Positions 11,656-22,369 of a DNA stretch of 64,000 nt are shown in pieces. Under the pieces are notes generated by a model. That model made no database searches. It was given only the letters and a program-made list of their open reading frames with translations, and was not told where the DNA came from. The stretch is from positions 3,596,001 through 3,660,000 of the forward strand of contig JARKIF010000003.1 of the NCBI GenBank assembly GCA_029378245.1, read 5' to 3'. How positions within the stretch are numbered: the stretch's first letter is position 1; each line of letters opens with the position of its first letter. Origin of the DNA: Roridomyces roridus. Lineage: Eukaryota > Basidiomycota > Agaricomycetes > Agaricales > Mycenaceae. The position numbers and the translations under genes are program-made.

Positions 11656-12922
11656 TCAAACCGTTTCCTGCGGGAAGGCAACCAGCTTGGCTCCACTGAC
11701 AGCATTATTCTCCATCCTGGTCAACCCATCAACAATTCCCGCGAGCCCGCCCGGCAACTTCTCAATTCGATTTGGCTGACACAATTTTGAATCAGCTCTC
11801 CGTCATGAAATCAGGAATGAGAGAAAAGATAAACACCCACCTGAATAACGCCTCCTTCCACCTGCTTGGCCAACAGTTTCCACATCAGCACCCCAAACTC
11901 ACGATGCATATGCGTCGATCCGACGATATGGATGAGTTTTTTCCCATCGACGTCCCGATCCTCGACCGTCTGCTGTATCGCAACGACAGTTCCCCCCGTG
12001 GAGATGAGTTCGAAACACGCTTCTTGGGTGTCGGCCTCGCTGATTGCGTCGTACGCGATCTTGAACGGTGCGCCCCCAGCGAGCTTGCGCACGGCTGCGG
12101 GGACGTCAGCGCTGGGCACAGCACTTCTGTCGATGACGTGCGTCGCGCCGAGGGATTTGAGGAACTCGGTGTGTTTGCTCGATGCGTAGGTGATGATGGG
12201 GGAGAAGTTGAGGGTGCGGAGGATTTGGATTGCTGCCCGCGATTTGAAACTCAGCATGTGGACTCCAAAGGAGAAATTCCCCCTACCGAATTGACCCACA
12301 GACGAGCTCCCTCCGAAGACGAAAGCCGGCTGACCAGCGAAGCTCACGCCGTCCAATGCGCAGGTTGGGTTTAGTCCCGCTCCTGCCGGGCGATGCGGCG
12401 AGAAGGCCTATCGCGGCCGTGGCATATCCCAAGAGGAATTGATGCAGCTTCGCCATAGTCCAGACTGTCAGGGGATCTGCGTGCAGCAATTAGAAAGGAG
12501 CGACAAGCTCGACTGCAGACACACATTGCCGACGAGATCAGCCGGCATAAGCGTATACTGTTGGAACCCTGAAAATCCTTTGGGAGGGAAACCAAGCGCC
12601 ATCCTACATATCGGTGCTCAATTTCCATCCACCAGGAGAAGAATAAGGAAGAGACGACGCACACCCGATCACCCTTCACGAGCCCTTCAACGCCTTCCCC
12701 AACAGCCTCTACATCCCCAGAAAAATCCCACCCAAGCACAATCGGATACTCTTGGATGAAGTACCCGTCTTTCTGCATCTTCCAGTCGACGGGATTCAAC
12801 GCGGTAGCTTTGACCTTGATAAGAACCTCCCCAGGACCCGGAGCCACGGGCGTCGGCCAGTTATCGACGACGACGAATTGGCCGGATTTCTCTGGGAGGA
12901 CGAGGGCTTTCTGGGTGGGCAT
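11656..12922 (-). pseudogene. MDR enoyl-reductase-like gene, copy 1, frame-disrupted
   Basis: This is a medium-chain dehydrogenase/reductase of the ToxD-like enoyl-reductase group, with an N-terminal GroES-like domain (ALNPVDWKM, GWDFSGDVEAVGEG) and a Rossmann domain (FVFGGSSSVGQ) for NADPH. Five exons align with copy 2: 12922-12663, 12603-12525, 12476-12287, 12232-11841, 11775-11656. Exon 3 is 190 bases against 187 in copy 2. The excess is three single-base insertions near 12472, 12430 and 12388. The first gives an immediate in-frame TGA, so exon 3 cannot be read normally even though the net shift is zero. All other exons are open. The gene is either a recent pseudogene or the insertions are sequence errors in homopolymers. 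Confidence 0.85.
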
Positions 12923-12971
12923 TGGTGTGGGTGAGTTGAGCGCTCTGTGGGTGTGTAAGCTGGACTCTGCG

Positions 12972-12979
12972 TATTTATA
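12972..12979 (-). promoter_or_regulatory. TATA box of MDR copy 1
   Basis: TATAAATA on the minus strand lies about 50 bases upstream of the ATG; the same box is conserved in copy 2. Confidence 0.6.
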
Positions 12980-13235
12980 GTGTCGTCGGAACCAATGGCG
13001 GTACTTCTTCGGCGGGCGGGGCCGTCTGTGGACTGCGGCGCCCAGGATTGGCACTCAGGGCTCAGCGCCGATCAACTTTCCCACAAGTTCTATTCCGAGG
13101 ATGACCCGCCGTCGGGGAACTTGAGGGATGATGATTCTTTCTTCTGTTGGCGTTCGAAAATCGAACGTACTGGGTCAAGTCGTGCGATTTCGTGTGTTGA
13201 CACCATCTGGATGTACATAGGATATTGAAATTCGC

Positions 13236-13976
13236 ATGCTCTTCCGTAACGGCGCTCAGCGGTGCAGACTCCAGAGCGGCGCTCATCACTCAGGGGCGGG
13301 TGCTTCGCAAGTGCTTCGAGAAATCGCGCGACAAAATGCCCTAATCCGAGTCGGATATTTTCCAGTCTTCGAGGAAGAGGAGATTCCGGGCGAAGAGAAG
13401 ATTCCGAGCCTAAGCAAATTCTTCAGCGCCCACGGGGAGAAGCTGCTGCACATCACCTTGCGCGAACCCTTCCCGGAAGTACTTGAATTGTGTCCACATC
13501 TCGTCGACATTGAGTTCGATGATAATGTAGGTGCATTATTTTGCTCGGGGCTCAGCATTCTGATCCACGCACTGCAGGATCTCGATCTGAACGACCTCAT
13601 TCCATCAGACCAGCCGCACCGTTCACTGCGCAAAATTGTTTCTCTACGCCTCTCCAAGTGCGTTTTTCCAACTTCGTCTTATTGATTCGGAAAACTGATT
13701 CGGGAAACAGTCTGGAAGAGCAGCAAGAAGTTCAACTGGACATGCTTCCCGCCCTCCGTGAAATCCACATCAAAAAGCTCGAATGGCCGAAGAATGAGTA
13801 ATGGACCCTCTGCCCTCCAACTTCTCCTCACCTCCTCACTCGAATGTAGACGTCAGATTGCGCAGAGTACCCTCGTTCCGTTCGCCGAGTCTCTACTTTC
13901 GAAGAATATCAAGCTTTTGGACTCTGGGGGGAGGCAGTGGGTTCCGCGACTCAAGACGGGGAGATCGAGAGAGTGA
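13236..13976 (+). CDS. Leucine-rich F-box-type protein, C-terminal part (211 aa)
   Basis: Three exons (13236-13657, 13711-13797, 13850-13976) join in phase with introns of 53 and 52 nt. The sequence carries irregular leucine-rich units (LHITLREPFPEVLELCPHL, LREIHIKKLEW) and ends SKNIKLLDSGGRQWVPRL. That ending resembles the tail of basidiomycete F-box/LRR proteins, which act as substrate adaptors of SCF ubiquitin ligases. No F-box is visible upstream; the region before it belongs to the promoter of MDR copy 1 on the other strand. The gene is therefore probably a 5'-truncated relic lying between the two duplicated MDR genes. Confidence 0.55.
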
Positions 13977-14259
13977 AACACGCGGAGTTACATGGGGAGA
14001 CATGGGTTCAGGTATGCCAATTATAAATCACGCCGAGACTGCATTTACTTATCTGCTCCGAATGAATATTTAGAAGCATCAGGTGATTCGAATTTCGTAC
14101 ATCAGAGCCGTGGGTATCCAGGACTTCTGTGTTCGTTATGCTGCACTTCCTTCCTGCGAGACATATGATCAACTCCGGAATGACCGATGAACGCTACTGT
14201 TATTCGATCACTTAGTACAGAGCTGCCGAATGTTGAACATGTATTCTTGCGCCAAACGC

Positions 14260-15526
14260 TCAAGCCGTTTCTTGCGGGAAGACAACCAGCTTGACTCCAC
14301 TGACAGCATTATTCTCCATCCTAGCCAATCCATCAACAATTCCCGCGAGCCCGCCCGACAACTTCTCGATCCGATTGGGCTGGCACGGTTTTGAATCAGC
14401 TCTCGTTGATAAATCAACGAAAAGGTGAGCACGCACCTGAATTACGCCCTCTTCCAGCTGCTTGGCCAACAGTTTCACCATCCGCACCCCAAACTCACGA
14501 TGAATATGCGGCGATGCGACGATATAGATGAGTTTCTTCCCATCGACGTCCCCCCGATCCTTGACCGGCGCCAGTATCGCAACGACAGTTCCCCCCTCGG
14601 AGATGAGTTTGAAACACGCTTCCTGGGTGTCGGACCTCGCTGATTGCGTCGTACGCGATCTTGAAAGGTGCGCCCCCAGCGAGCTTGCGCACGGCTGCTG
14701 GGACGTCAGCGCTGCGCACAGCACTTCTGGCGATGACGTGCGTCGCGCCGAGGGATTTGAGGAACTCGGTGTGTTTGCTCGATGCGTAGGTGATGATCGG
14801 GGAGAAGCTGAGGGTGCGCAGCATTTGGATTGCTGCCCGCGATTTGAAATTCAGCATGTGGACTCGAAAGAAGAAATTTGCCCTACCGAATTGACCCACA
14901 GAGGAGCTCCCTCCGAAGACGAAAGCCGGCTGACCAGCGAAGCTCACGCCGTCCAAGGCGCAGGTAGGGTCTATTCCCGCTCCTGTGGGCGATGCGGCGA
15001 GAAGGCCTATCGCGGCCGAGGCATATCCCAGAGGAATTGATGCAGCCTCAGCATAGTCCAGACTGTCAGGGATCTGCGCGCACATTCCAGCAATTAGAAA
15101 GGAGCGACAAGCTTGAGTGGAGACACACCTTGCAGACGAGATCAGCCGGCATGAGCGTATACTGCTGGAACCCTGAAAATCCTGTGGGAGGGAAACCAAG
15201 CGCCACCCTACGTATCGGTGCTCAGTTTCTATTCAACAGAAGAAGGAGAAGGAAGAGGCAACGCACACCCGATCGCCCTTCCCGAGCCCTTCAACGCCTT
15301 CCCCAACGACCTCTACATCCCCAGAAAAATCCCACCCAGACACAATCGGATATTCTTGGACGAGTAACCCGCTTTGCCGCATCTTCCAGTCGACGGGATT
15401 CAGCGCGGTGGCTTTGACCTTGATAAGAACCTGACCAGGACCCGGGGTAGGCGGCATCGGCCAGTTATCGACGACGACGAATTGGCCGAATTCCTCCGCG
15501 AGAACGAGGGCTTTCTGGGTGGGCAT
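14260..15526 (-). pseudogene. MDR enoyl-reductase-like gene, copy 2, one frameshift
   Basis: A tandem paralogue of the gene at 11656-12922 with the same five-exon structure: 15526-15267, 15207-15129, 15073-14887, 14832-14437, 14379-14260. Introns are 59, 55, 54 and 57 nt. Exon 3 is intact here (AASIPLGYASAAIGLL). A single extra A at 14634 shifts the frame in exon 4 right after AYDAISE, where copy 1 reads ADTQEACFELIS. Downstream of it the original frame resumes and ends FPQETA. Similarity to copy 1 extends into both flanks (to about 14200 and 15610), so the duplicated unit covered promoter and 3' region. Function, if any, would be NADPH-dependent reduction of an enoyl or quinone substrate. 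Confidence 0.85.
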
Positions 15527-15555
15527 TGATGTGGATCCATAAACTGACCTGTGCG

Positions 15556-15563
15556 TATTTATA
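15556..15563 (-). promoter_or_regulatory. TATA box of MDR copy 2
   Basis: TATAAATA on the minus strand, about 30 bases upstream of the ATG, in the same context as in copy 1. Confidence 0.6.
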
Positions 15564-15621
15564 GGGGACTGCGGCGCCCACGATTGGCGCCCAGGACTCA
15601 ACTTTCCACTGTTCGGACTGA

Positions 15622-15770
15622 AGAGCGGGCCAGAGCGGGCCAGAGCGGGCCAGAGCGGGGAATGCTCTCGTTGCTGAGTGATGCTCCCGTTGCTGAGCGA
15701 TGCTCTCGTACCAACCTTACCAAGCCATAGTTTAAAAATTATGCCTTACCAAGCTCCATGAGACTTTTTA
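15622..15770. repeat. Three short tandem repeat sets
   Basis: GAGCGGGCCA repeats about three times from 15624. It is followed by three near-identical units of GATGCTCYCGTTGCTGAG, and then by two copies of a CCTTACCAAGC unit. Confidence 0.7.
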
Positions 15771-15804
15771 ACAATCTGCTTGTCAGCCTTATGGAAGGTC
15801 TAAC

Positions 15805-16768
15805 CCCAGTGAAAAGTCGATGGGATTGTTTGCGTCGAAATGCGTGATTTCGTGTCATTACCGAGGTTTGTGCAATCAAACACATTTGAGACACAGACTC
15901 TCTAAATATGACAGTCAGAAACAAGATTGTTTGCGTATCAAATGGGATGATTTGTGCCAGTGTGTATTTCATCCCATTCCAACCCATTTCATGTCCTTGG
16001 CAGCAACCGTCAATCTATCAATTCAGTGCCCAAAAGTGTTCAAAAGGGTTGGTTTGGGACCTTTCCCATGGGCAGAAAAAAGTGTTTCTGGCGCCCCCGT
16101 GGCTTGCTTTCCCTTGTCCATCCTGTTACTGCCCAGTTACTTACCTACATTGCCTTTCTAAAGGACCTTTCATTACATTACAGTGACTTGTCTTTGACCT
16201 ACAATGCTTTTCTCATACTTAGGACTTGCACATGTACAGAATCTCACGGGAATCGAACGGACGAGCTTACGCGCGGGAAGGAAATAAAAGAAACCACGGT
16301 TACCGCTAGACTAACATAACACTCCAAGGCTGTCTGCATGTCACTCTTTGACACTCCAATGATCTATCTACCCTGGCTACCAAATTGCCTTTCTTTCCTC
16401 TCTACCACCGAGGACTCGGATGAAGCAGCATTGTATGATGCTCAGAACATTTGGTGGGTACTACAGTGCATCAGATTACTCGGGGGTGGGGAGAGAACGC
16501 GACCATACCACTCCCAATTGCGCACTATGGTCCATACAGGAATTCAGGCAATAGAGGGACGGTCCATTGTCGTGGAAGGATGACCATAAAATTGTGAAGG
16601 CACCACATGGGACGAAGGGATGAAATGAGTTTGATTGGGATGATCTAGATGGACGTGTGACAGCCATGCACAATTCCACTCAAATCATCTCAAACCAACA
16701 CTCACGCGGCCAAGCAGCACTATTCCATCCAATTTCGACGCAAACGATCCCATCGACTTTTCACTGGG
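15805..16768. mobile_element. Non-autonomous DNA transposon (964 bp) with 37-bp inverted repeats
   Basis: The ends are inverted repeats of 37 bases with one mismatch, starting CCCAGTGAAAAGTCGATGGG. The flanks repeat GTCTAAC directly (15798-15804 and 16769-16775). The match extends to 8 bases, GGTCTAAC, if one G is shared with the right end, which would suit a hAT-type element. No transposase frame is present. Around 16240-16320 the minus strand has a tRNA-like segment with a box A (TAGTCTAGCGG) and box B (GTTCGATTCC), but no proper acceptor or anticodon stem. The element sits directly at the end of the decayed MYND-family gene. Confidence 0.85.
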
Positions 16769-16770
16769 GT

Positions 16771-18684
16771 CTAACACTCAAGCTGATGTGATGGACATCG
16801 CTTGATGCTTTTGGGAATTTCACCCGACAGCCGCTCGCTTACCATGTGATTGCCGTTAATATGCCGGTTGTCCCGCAGGCTAGCCGATCGTTCTGCCGAA
16901 ATCCTTGCCCTGTTCAATGCCGAAAGATGAGTCTCAAATTTTGCCAGTCCAACTAACGCCTCATAAACAACGACACTATTCGTCCTCAGCGGGATAACCC
17001 AAACTCGCCTCTTATTGTCAATGAGATGTAACCCATGCAGCTGCAAGAACCCTCGATCCACATCCGCACGAGAAACCAAATCCTCCCACTGCTCCCCCTC
17101 GGGGTCGAGCGACGGCGGCAAAGCTGGCTGTGGGCTGCTCGGATGGGCCGGATCGATTTTGTAGACTTGACCTGTTGAGCGCAGATTGACCGTCGATTTT
17201 TGATGTACTTCTCGTGGATGAGCGCGCCGAGGAACCAGCGCTCGCTGCGGCGAAGTGATCATGAAGGCCATGTTGCGCTCGCAGCTAGGGTACAGTGAGC
17301 TTCAGTGACCGGGGAACCATGGAACTTACTGAGAAAGCTCCGGGTCAAGGGCCCGGGACTGCTGAACCCTTGTGCGTCCCCTCGGTGATCGGAATCGGCG
17401 ACGAAAGTGTTGACACTTTGAACGAAAATGAAAGTCTTCTGAAAATTGTTGTCCAGCACAACCTGTATGTATGAAAGCACGAGGGAAGCGAGATCGTCGC
17501 TTGAGCCACCCGCTGCGTCCACCATCTCCTCCAATCGCAGAGGGTACAGACCAGTTTGGGTGAACGCGAAGTGCGTTGCGAGGTCCTGTAGCAGACTTCT
17601 GATGTCTCTAACATCCTCTAGGTCGCGCAGGAAGGACCAGGCCTTGACAAACACCGCCCAAAAGCCCGGCGTCTGGCACATGACTTCTCGTGCGGCTTCG
17701 TTGTCATAGAAGCGGCTCACGCAGCTGAGATAGGCACAGTAGAACTCCATCTCCTCGGCGAGAGTGCCGATAGCTTGCAGCTGTTGCCAATGCTCATAGA
17801 TGAAATGCATCCACGGCCAAAGGTGAGGCCACAACGAGAGACCGACATCGTCCCTGAGTCCAACTAGATGGAATATACCGCCGACGGCAAGACCAGCGCA
17901 GCCCTTACCGCGTCAGGGATCCGACGCCTGTCAGGTGTAGGAATCCAGGCGGGATCCAAATTGAAGAACCAGACCGAGAGAAAAGCGCGCCTCTGAGGTC
18001 CAGATAAGTAGGTTTTGTCCATGAAGACTCTGGCGCGTTCAACTTGCTCGAAGGTGCGAGTCGGTTCCAAGGGGCTTCAAAGATAAGAAAAATGTAACAT
18101 ACCTTCCAATTTTTTTTGTCAGAGGGTCGAAGGACCCTCCCTCCCTACGTAATGATTGATGCCATCAGATCTTTTTTTCAGGCATTATCTCCGGGCAACA
18201 TCGTCTCAGTACACTACACAAGAGCCCCAGTATTGAAGGAATATATATTTTCTGTGTACCCAATGCATGTTGAGTCTATCAGGCGACTCAGAAGGTGCTC
18301 AAGTAGCAGATAAAAAATGCTCCATAGTTTTGCCGGCTCACTGAATCGAACTCTCGCCAACTGTCACTCATGAAGTTACCGTATTTGGTAGTGGCTGTAC
18401 CTACCCCTCCCCACCGATATAGTAATAATCTTTTTCATTCTTCCTCGATGACCACTGGGCCGATTAGCCTCAAATATTTTTTCCTATACCCCCAGGAGTC
18501 TACATCACACATTGGAGACCCCATACAAAAAATTCGCATTTTTGAAGCCCCTTGGTCGGTTCTATCGCCTTCTGGGCAATCCGCTGGGGAGGTATGAATA
18601 TCAATGGATGGAGTTAGGACTCACCCGACCGGATAGAGGACGACGATCCAAGCTACGCTTCTGCAGATCGGGATGCATATGCAT
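16771..18684 (-). pseudogene. Decayed MYND-family gene (conserved helical region, no zinc finger)
   Basis: The start is MHMHPDLQKRSLDR (exon 18684-18625), followed by a 41-nt intron and exon RIAQKAIEP. That exon is split by a hAT-type element at 18068-18554. Across the element the frame rejoins at the target site to read EPTRTFEQVERARVF. Later blocks are AFLSVWFFNLDPAWIP, DDVGLSLWPHLWPWMHFIYEHW, TPGFWAVFVKAW and AQATHFAFTQTG-type helices, then SERWFLGALIHEKYI. These match the helical N-terminal region of the large MYND protein family of agarics. The MYND finger itself is missing. A second break lies near 17868, where the frame needs a 2-base correction (SAVYSI, stop). The last frame ends in the target site of the 964-bp element. 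Confidence 0.7.
18068..18554. mobile_element. Non-autonomous hAT-type element (487 bp) inside an exon
   Basis: Inverted ends CAAGGGGCTTCAAARAT (16 of 17 bases match) are flanked by a perfect 8-bp direct repeat, GTCGGTTC (18060-18067 and 18555-18562). Removing the element and one copy of the repeat restores the reading frame of the surrounding gene, which proves insertion into coding DNA. No transposase is encoded. A box B-like GTTCGATTC lies near 18345 on the minus strand. Confidence 0.92.
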
Positions 18685-19558
18685 CGCGGTGGCAAGCGTC
18701 AAGTACTCAATGGCCTTCAATGCTTCAATGGCAGATGACAGAAGTAGACAAGCGGGAGTTGATGTGATATTGTAATCCATCTCATCATGATCGCTTGATG
18801 ATCGCTTCTCTTCGCCCGCACTCATGTGTCACCTTTACACTCTCACCACCACGCGTCCTCGCCGATTCTTTTGGCTCTACCTCTCTGCCTCTCTGGCCAC
18901 GAATCTTGAATCGTTTGCTGAGACTGACTGCATGAACTCCGCGCAACGGCTTGCAAAATGGTATCCACATAAATTACCGGCCATTTATGCCAGCCGGCGC
19001 CGCTCGTTCTTTCGCCGAACTTGGGTAAAAAGTCTCAAGCTCACGATCCCGGACCTCGGTAACCTATCTTGTCATGTTTCGACTCAGCGCAAGGCGTGTG
19101 TCGATTCCAAGATCCCCCGGTGAGAGAGGGCAACGCCATCTGACATGATACATCCAGTCGGACTGGACTCTAAATGACGAACCATTACAGTGACTCGCAC
19201 TCCCACCAAAAATCTACCGGGCTGCGCACCGACTGCACGGGATGGAAATCGGCGGTCGTGGGAGAGAAAGGCCAGGCCTGAGCGGATGCAGTTCACCGAT
19301 GCGGCGCACCGGACTTCTTCAAATTGCGCACAATGGGTTATTCTGAACCCCACTCCCCCTGGAACTCATCGTGTATCTAGCCATGCAGTCGGCTGCTTGG
19401 AGTCAAAAAGAAAAACCGCCCCCGTTCAAGGTGGGTTTGGCAGCCTGAAATTCTTCCCCTCACTCATCTCCCGCGATTTGATGACAACCTGTCTACAGTC
19501 TTCGAGAAGATCTGTAATCTTCCTTCCATCGGTTGGCCTGGAATCCTGAGTCCTGACA
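18685..19558. other. Intergenic stretch, no gene recognised
   Basis: A short frame at 18601-18825 on the minus strand may extend the first exon of the MYND-family pseudogene upstream (it ends in the same exon). Otherwise nothing is supported. Confidence 0.4.
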
Positions 19559-19566
19559 TATAAATA
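19559..19566 (+). promoter_or_regulatory. TATA box of the seven-helix gene
   Basis: TATAAATA lies 31 bases upstream of the ATG at 19597. Confidence 0.6.
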
Positions 19567-19596
19567 CTCAGGACCGACCCTCCGCATCCCTATCGC

Positions 19597-21444
19597 ATGC
19601 TCGCCCTTGGGCTCAAACTAGCGTTCTTCGCCCTATCTCTTCTCGGTCCCCACCTCTCCTCCCCCCGAAATCTTATGGCTAACAGGAAAATCTCCAGGCT
19701 TGATTGGCTGCTGGGCGGTCCTTCTGCCGCTGGCGTGGGCGACCAAGAGCTATTGGGCTCCATTGGTGTACGCTGTCGCGATTTTAGAGTTAAACGGAGT
19801 CTTCTGTCTAGGTGCCCTTGCAGTCAGGCGAGATTTTCAAACTCTGATTGTCACGCAGGTATGATTTGGAGGATGGATCCCACCGTTACGCCCAGGGCGT
19901 TTTGCATCGGTGTGTAGATACTCCATTCTCAGTCCGTTTCAAAGGTCCTGACAGGCACGTCAGCTGAAGTCCTCGTTACTGGGTGTGGGACCTTCGTGAT
20001 CATCGGGCTTCTTGCTGCGATCACTACTTGGACATTCGTGTATGTTTCAAAGCCGAAGGAATGGGCCGAGGTACCGTAGGTGTCGATTTCGGGGAGATCA
20101 CGTTGAATTGCTGATATTCCTACACGTAGTGTATTGCCCTGGCGATTTCATTACCTGCTACCGATGTTGCTCTTCCCGCTCCTGGCCTCCGCCGTTAACA
20201 TCACCGTTGTGGTCTTCTTTTATTCCAACACGACAGAGCCCTTCGAAGGCCTCAACTGTGTTGTCCGTCCACCCTGGTGTGTGCTGCGATAGAGACCTTC
20301 AACTTTTACATATGCTAAATAGGATTCAATTCGTTGGATTTGCTGGAACACCGTTCATCGTCACAATCCCTTGTCTATGGCTCACAGCCCTGTCTATCAT
20401 TCGTCTCCGCAGAACTCTCCAGCACATCCGCCGCGCTCGTCATTCGCTGGATCAAGAGCACACTCCTTCTCAGGCCTCTCCCAAGTCCGGATTGACTCCC
20501 CCCACCCCGCGCGCCATCACGGTCCCTTCCCCATCCGCGTCAACCCTCGCACGTATGAGCCGCTCGGAACGACAACAACCTAATATCAGCGGGTCTCTTT
20601 CCCTGCGCCACGAAAGAGCCATAACCTTGGACACGCCCTCCCCAGTCACTTCAGGCAGCACCAGCACCTCCTCAGGCTCGGGCAGATACTTCACCGCCTC
20701 GAGCCACGTTTCGAGCTACCCAAGCACCAGATCTTCGCGATCGCGCCGCTCGGACCGTTCGTTCGATACGGTGTCCAGTGTCGTCTTTGCCCCGAGGAGG
20801 GCACCGAGAACCTTGGATACCCTTAGCGAAGGTGTTGGTCTGACTCAGACTGTACCAGTACCACCGATGCCGACCTTGCCACCCATAGCCAGTAACAGCA
20901 ACAGCAACATCTCACGCGGCACGACGCGAAGTTCGTCCTTGGCGTTTTCGATCCAGAATCACGATAGGATTTCTGTTAACCAGATCACGTTGGACGAGAA
21001 TCGAGACGGTCCGTATGAGACTTTATCCACACTCACGGATAAAAGTGAGTACGATAAATGTCCTCCACAAATACTTTCAAACCCAGCTGTTCCGATGTAG
21101 GTCCTGCAACACGACCTTCCCGGGGCGCGAATTTGCCCGAGCTCCCATCCCTAGTTATCCGCTTACTGGTATTCCAGATGTACGTTCTCCCTTCCTTGTC
21201 CTTGTCTCTGATTACTCAACCCATTCTCTTCCTATTCAATAAATTCAGTGCGATCATAGCTACACACTTCCTCTCCTTCATAACCCCCTTCGTCGATGCG
21301 ATTTCATTCACTCGCTCTGGCGGCACCGCAGCACCAGCGTCGGTTGGCACACAACACGTTGCTCTCGTCCTCGCGGGGTGGGTGCCTGTATTTGTATTCG
21401 CGACGTATATACGGACGTGCAGAAAAGCTTCTGTTGTAACCTAA
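19597..21444 (+). CDS. Seven-transmembrane receptor-like protein (519 aa)
   Basis: Seven exons (19597-19645, 19686-19811, 19859-19909, 19955-20075, 20130-20276, 20323-21044, 21101-21444) join in phase; introns are 40-56 nt. The protein opens with a hydrophobic segment (MLALGLKLAFFALSLLG). Further helices are GCWAVLLPLAW, FVIIGLLAAITTWTFV, YLLPMLLFPLLASAVNITVV, FVGFAGTPFIVTIPCLWLTAL, a helix around IRLLVFQMYVLPSLSLSLI and a last one, VALVLAGWVPVFVF. RMDPTVTPRAFCI between helices is typical of a basidiomycete orphan receptor family. A very long Ser/Thr/Pro-rich cytosolic loop (about 190-400) separates helices 5 and 6. Role: probably plasma-membrane signalling; ligand unknown. Confidence 0.82.
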
Positions 21445-22369
21445 GTAATAACCAGCTGTACTTTATTTTTGCAACAACAGTCAGAAGTAGCGCATATTAC
21501 GATCGCAGGAGTGGTGAGAGCTCGCTCGGAGGGTCCAACTGTTGTTTCGTTCCAGTTAACTCTTACTGTACGCGATCGTGCTTTGTAATAACGTGAGCCA
21601 GACCAGGTCAGACCCGCGGCTATACTGAGGACTCACTTTTGACGCATGCAGGGCCGCAGAGCGCCCCTCCCGCGTAAGGGTCCGAGAGATGGCAAGAGCG
21701 TATGCACTGCAAATGGAAGCTGCAGGGAGAGTCCACTGGCGCCAGCGAAGGGAGTCCCCAAGCCAAGTGAGCGTGGATGCTCGCAGTGCAACGGCTCCGC
21801 AAAGCACGAGTTGAGCCAAACATTCTCCGCCGGAGTCCGGGACAAGGACATTGACTGCTTCGACGAGATCCAAGAATCCAAGTGTACGAGTACTGTACTA
21901 CTCATGAGAAGCGGCATGGGATGAAGTGCTTCAAAGTTCGGCCTGACATCGACGTCAGGAACGGACTCGCTGTAGACACGCCGACGTGCAGAAATGCGGG
22001 GAGCTCGGAATGTGGTGTGAGTCGAGTCGTGATGGATACGATGGGAAGGGAAGGGAAGGGAACATGGCTCAAGACCTGACCGGTGAGCACGACATGGCGC
22101 GCTGGCTTCGACGGCCGCAGGGGGACACGGATAGACAGCAGCAGAGGAGACGGTGGACGGTGCGAAGAGGGTCGCAGACTCGCAGAAGATGAAGAGGAAA
22201 GAGTCAAATATATTTCACACCGGACAGACGGACTATATGCTCGCTCGCCAGAGCCTTTTGCTTCTCGTCTCTTCTCCAGCTTCCCATCCGTGTCTAAGCA
22301 GCTGGGTGTCGTCAGCTCTGGAAATGTGGAGGGAGCTATGGAGGGAAGACGCACTAGGACATTCGAGGA
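21445..22369. other. Intergenic stretch, no gene recognised
   Basis: Overlapping frames on both strands lack family features. The right part is the 3' flank of the complex III gene. Confidence 0.4.

Noticed and set aside
15625..15660. CRISPR-like direct repeats
   Set aside because: Three short head-to-tail units without spacers; ordinary tandem repeats in a eukaryotic genome.
17872..17916. 45-nt intron (gtaagg...ctag) in the MYND-family gene
   Set aside because: Removing it puts the next exon in the wrong frame, while the unspliced reading differs from the family by just two bases, so a frameshift is more likely.
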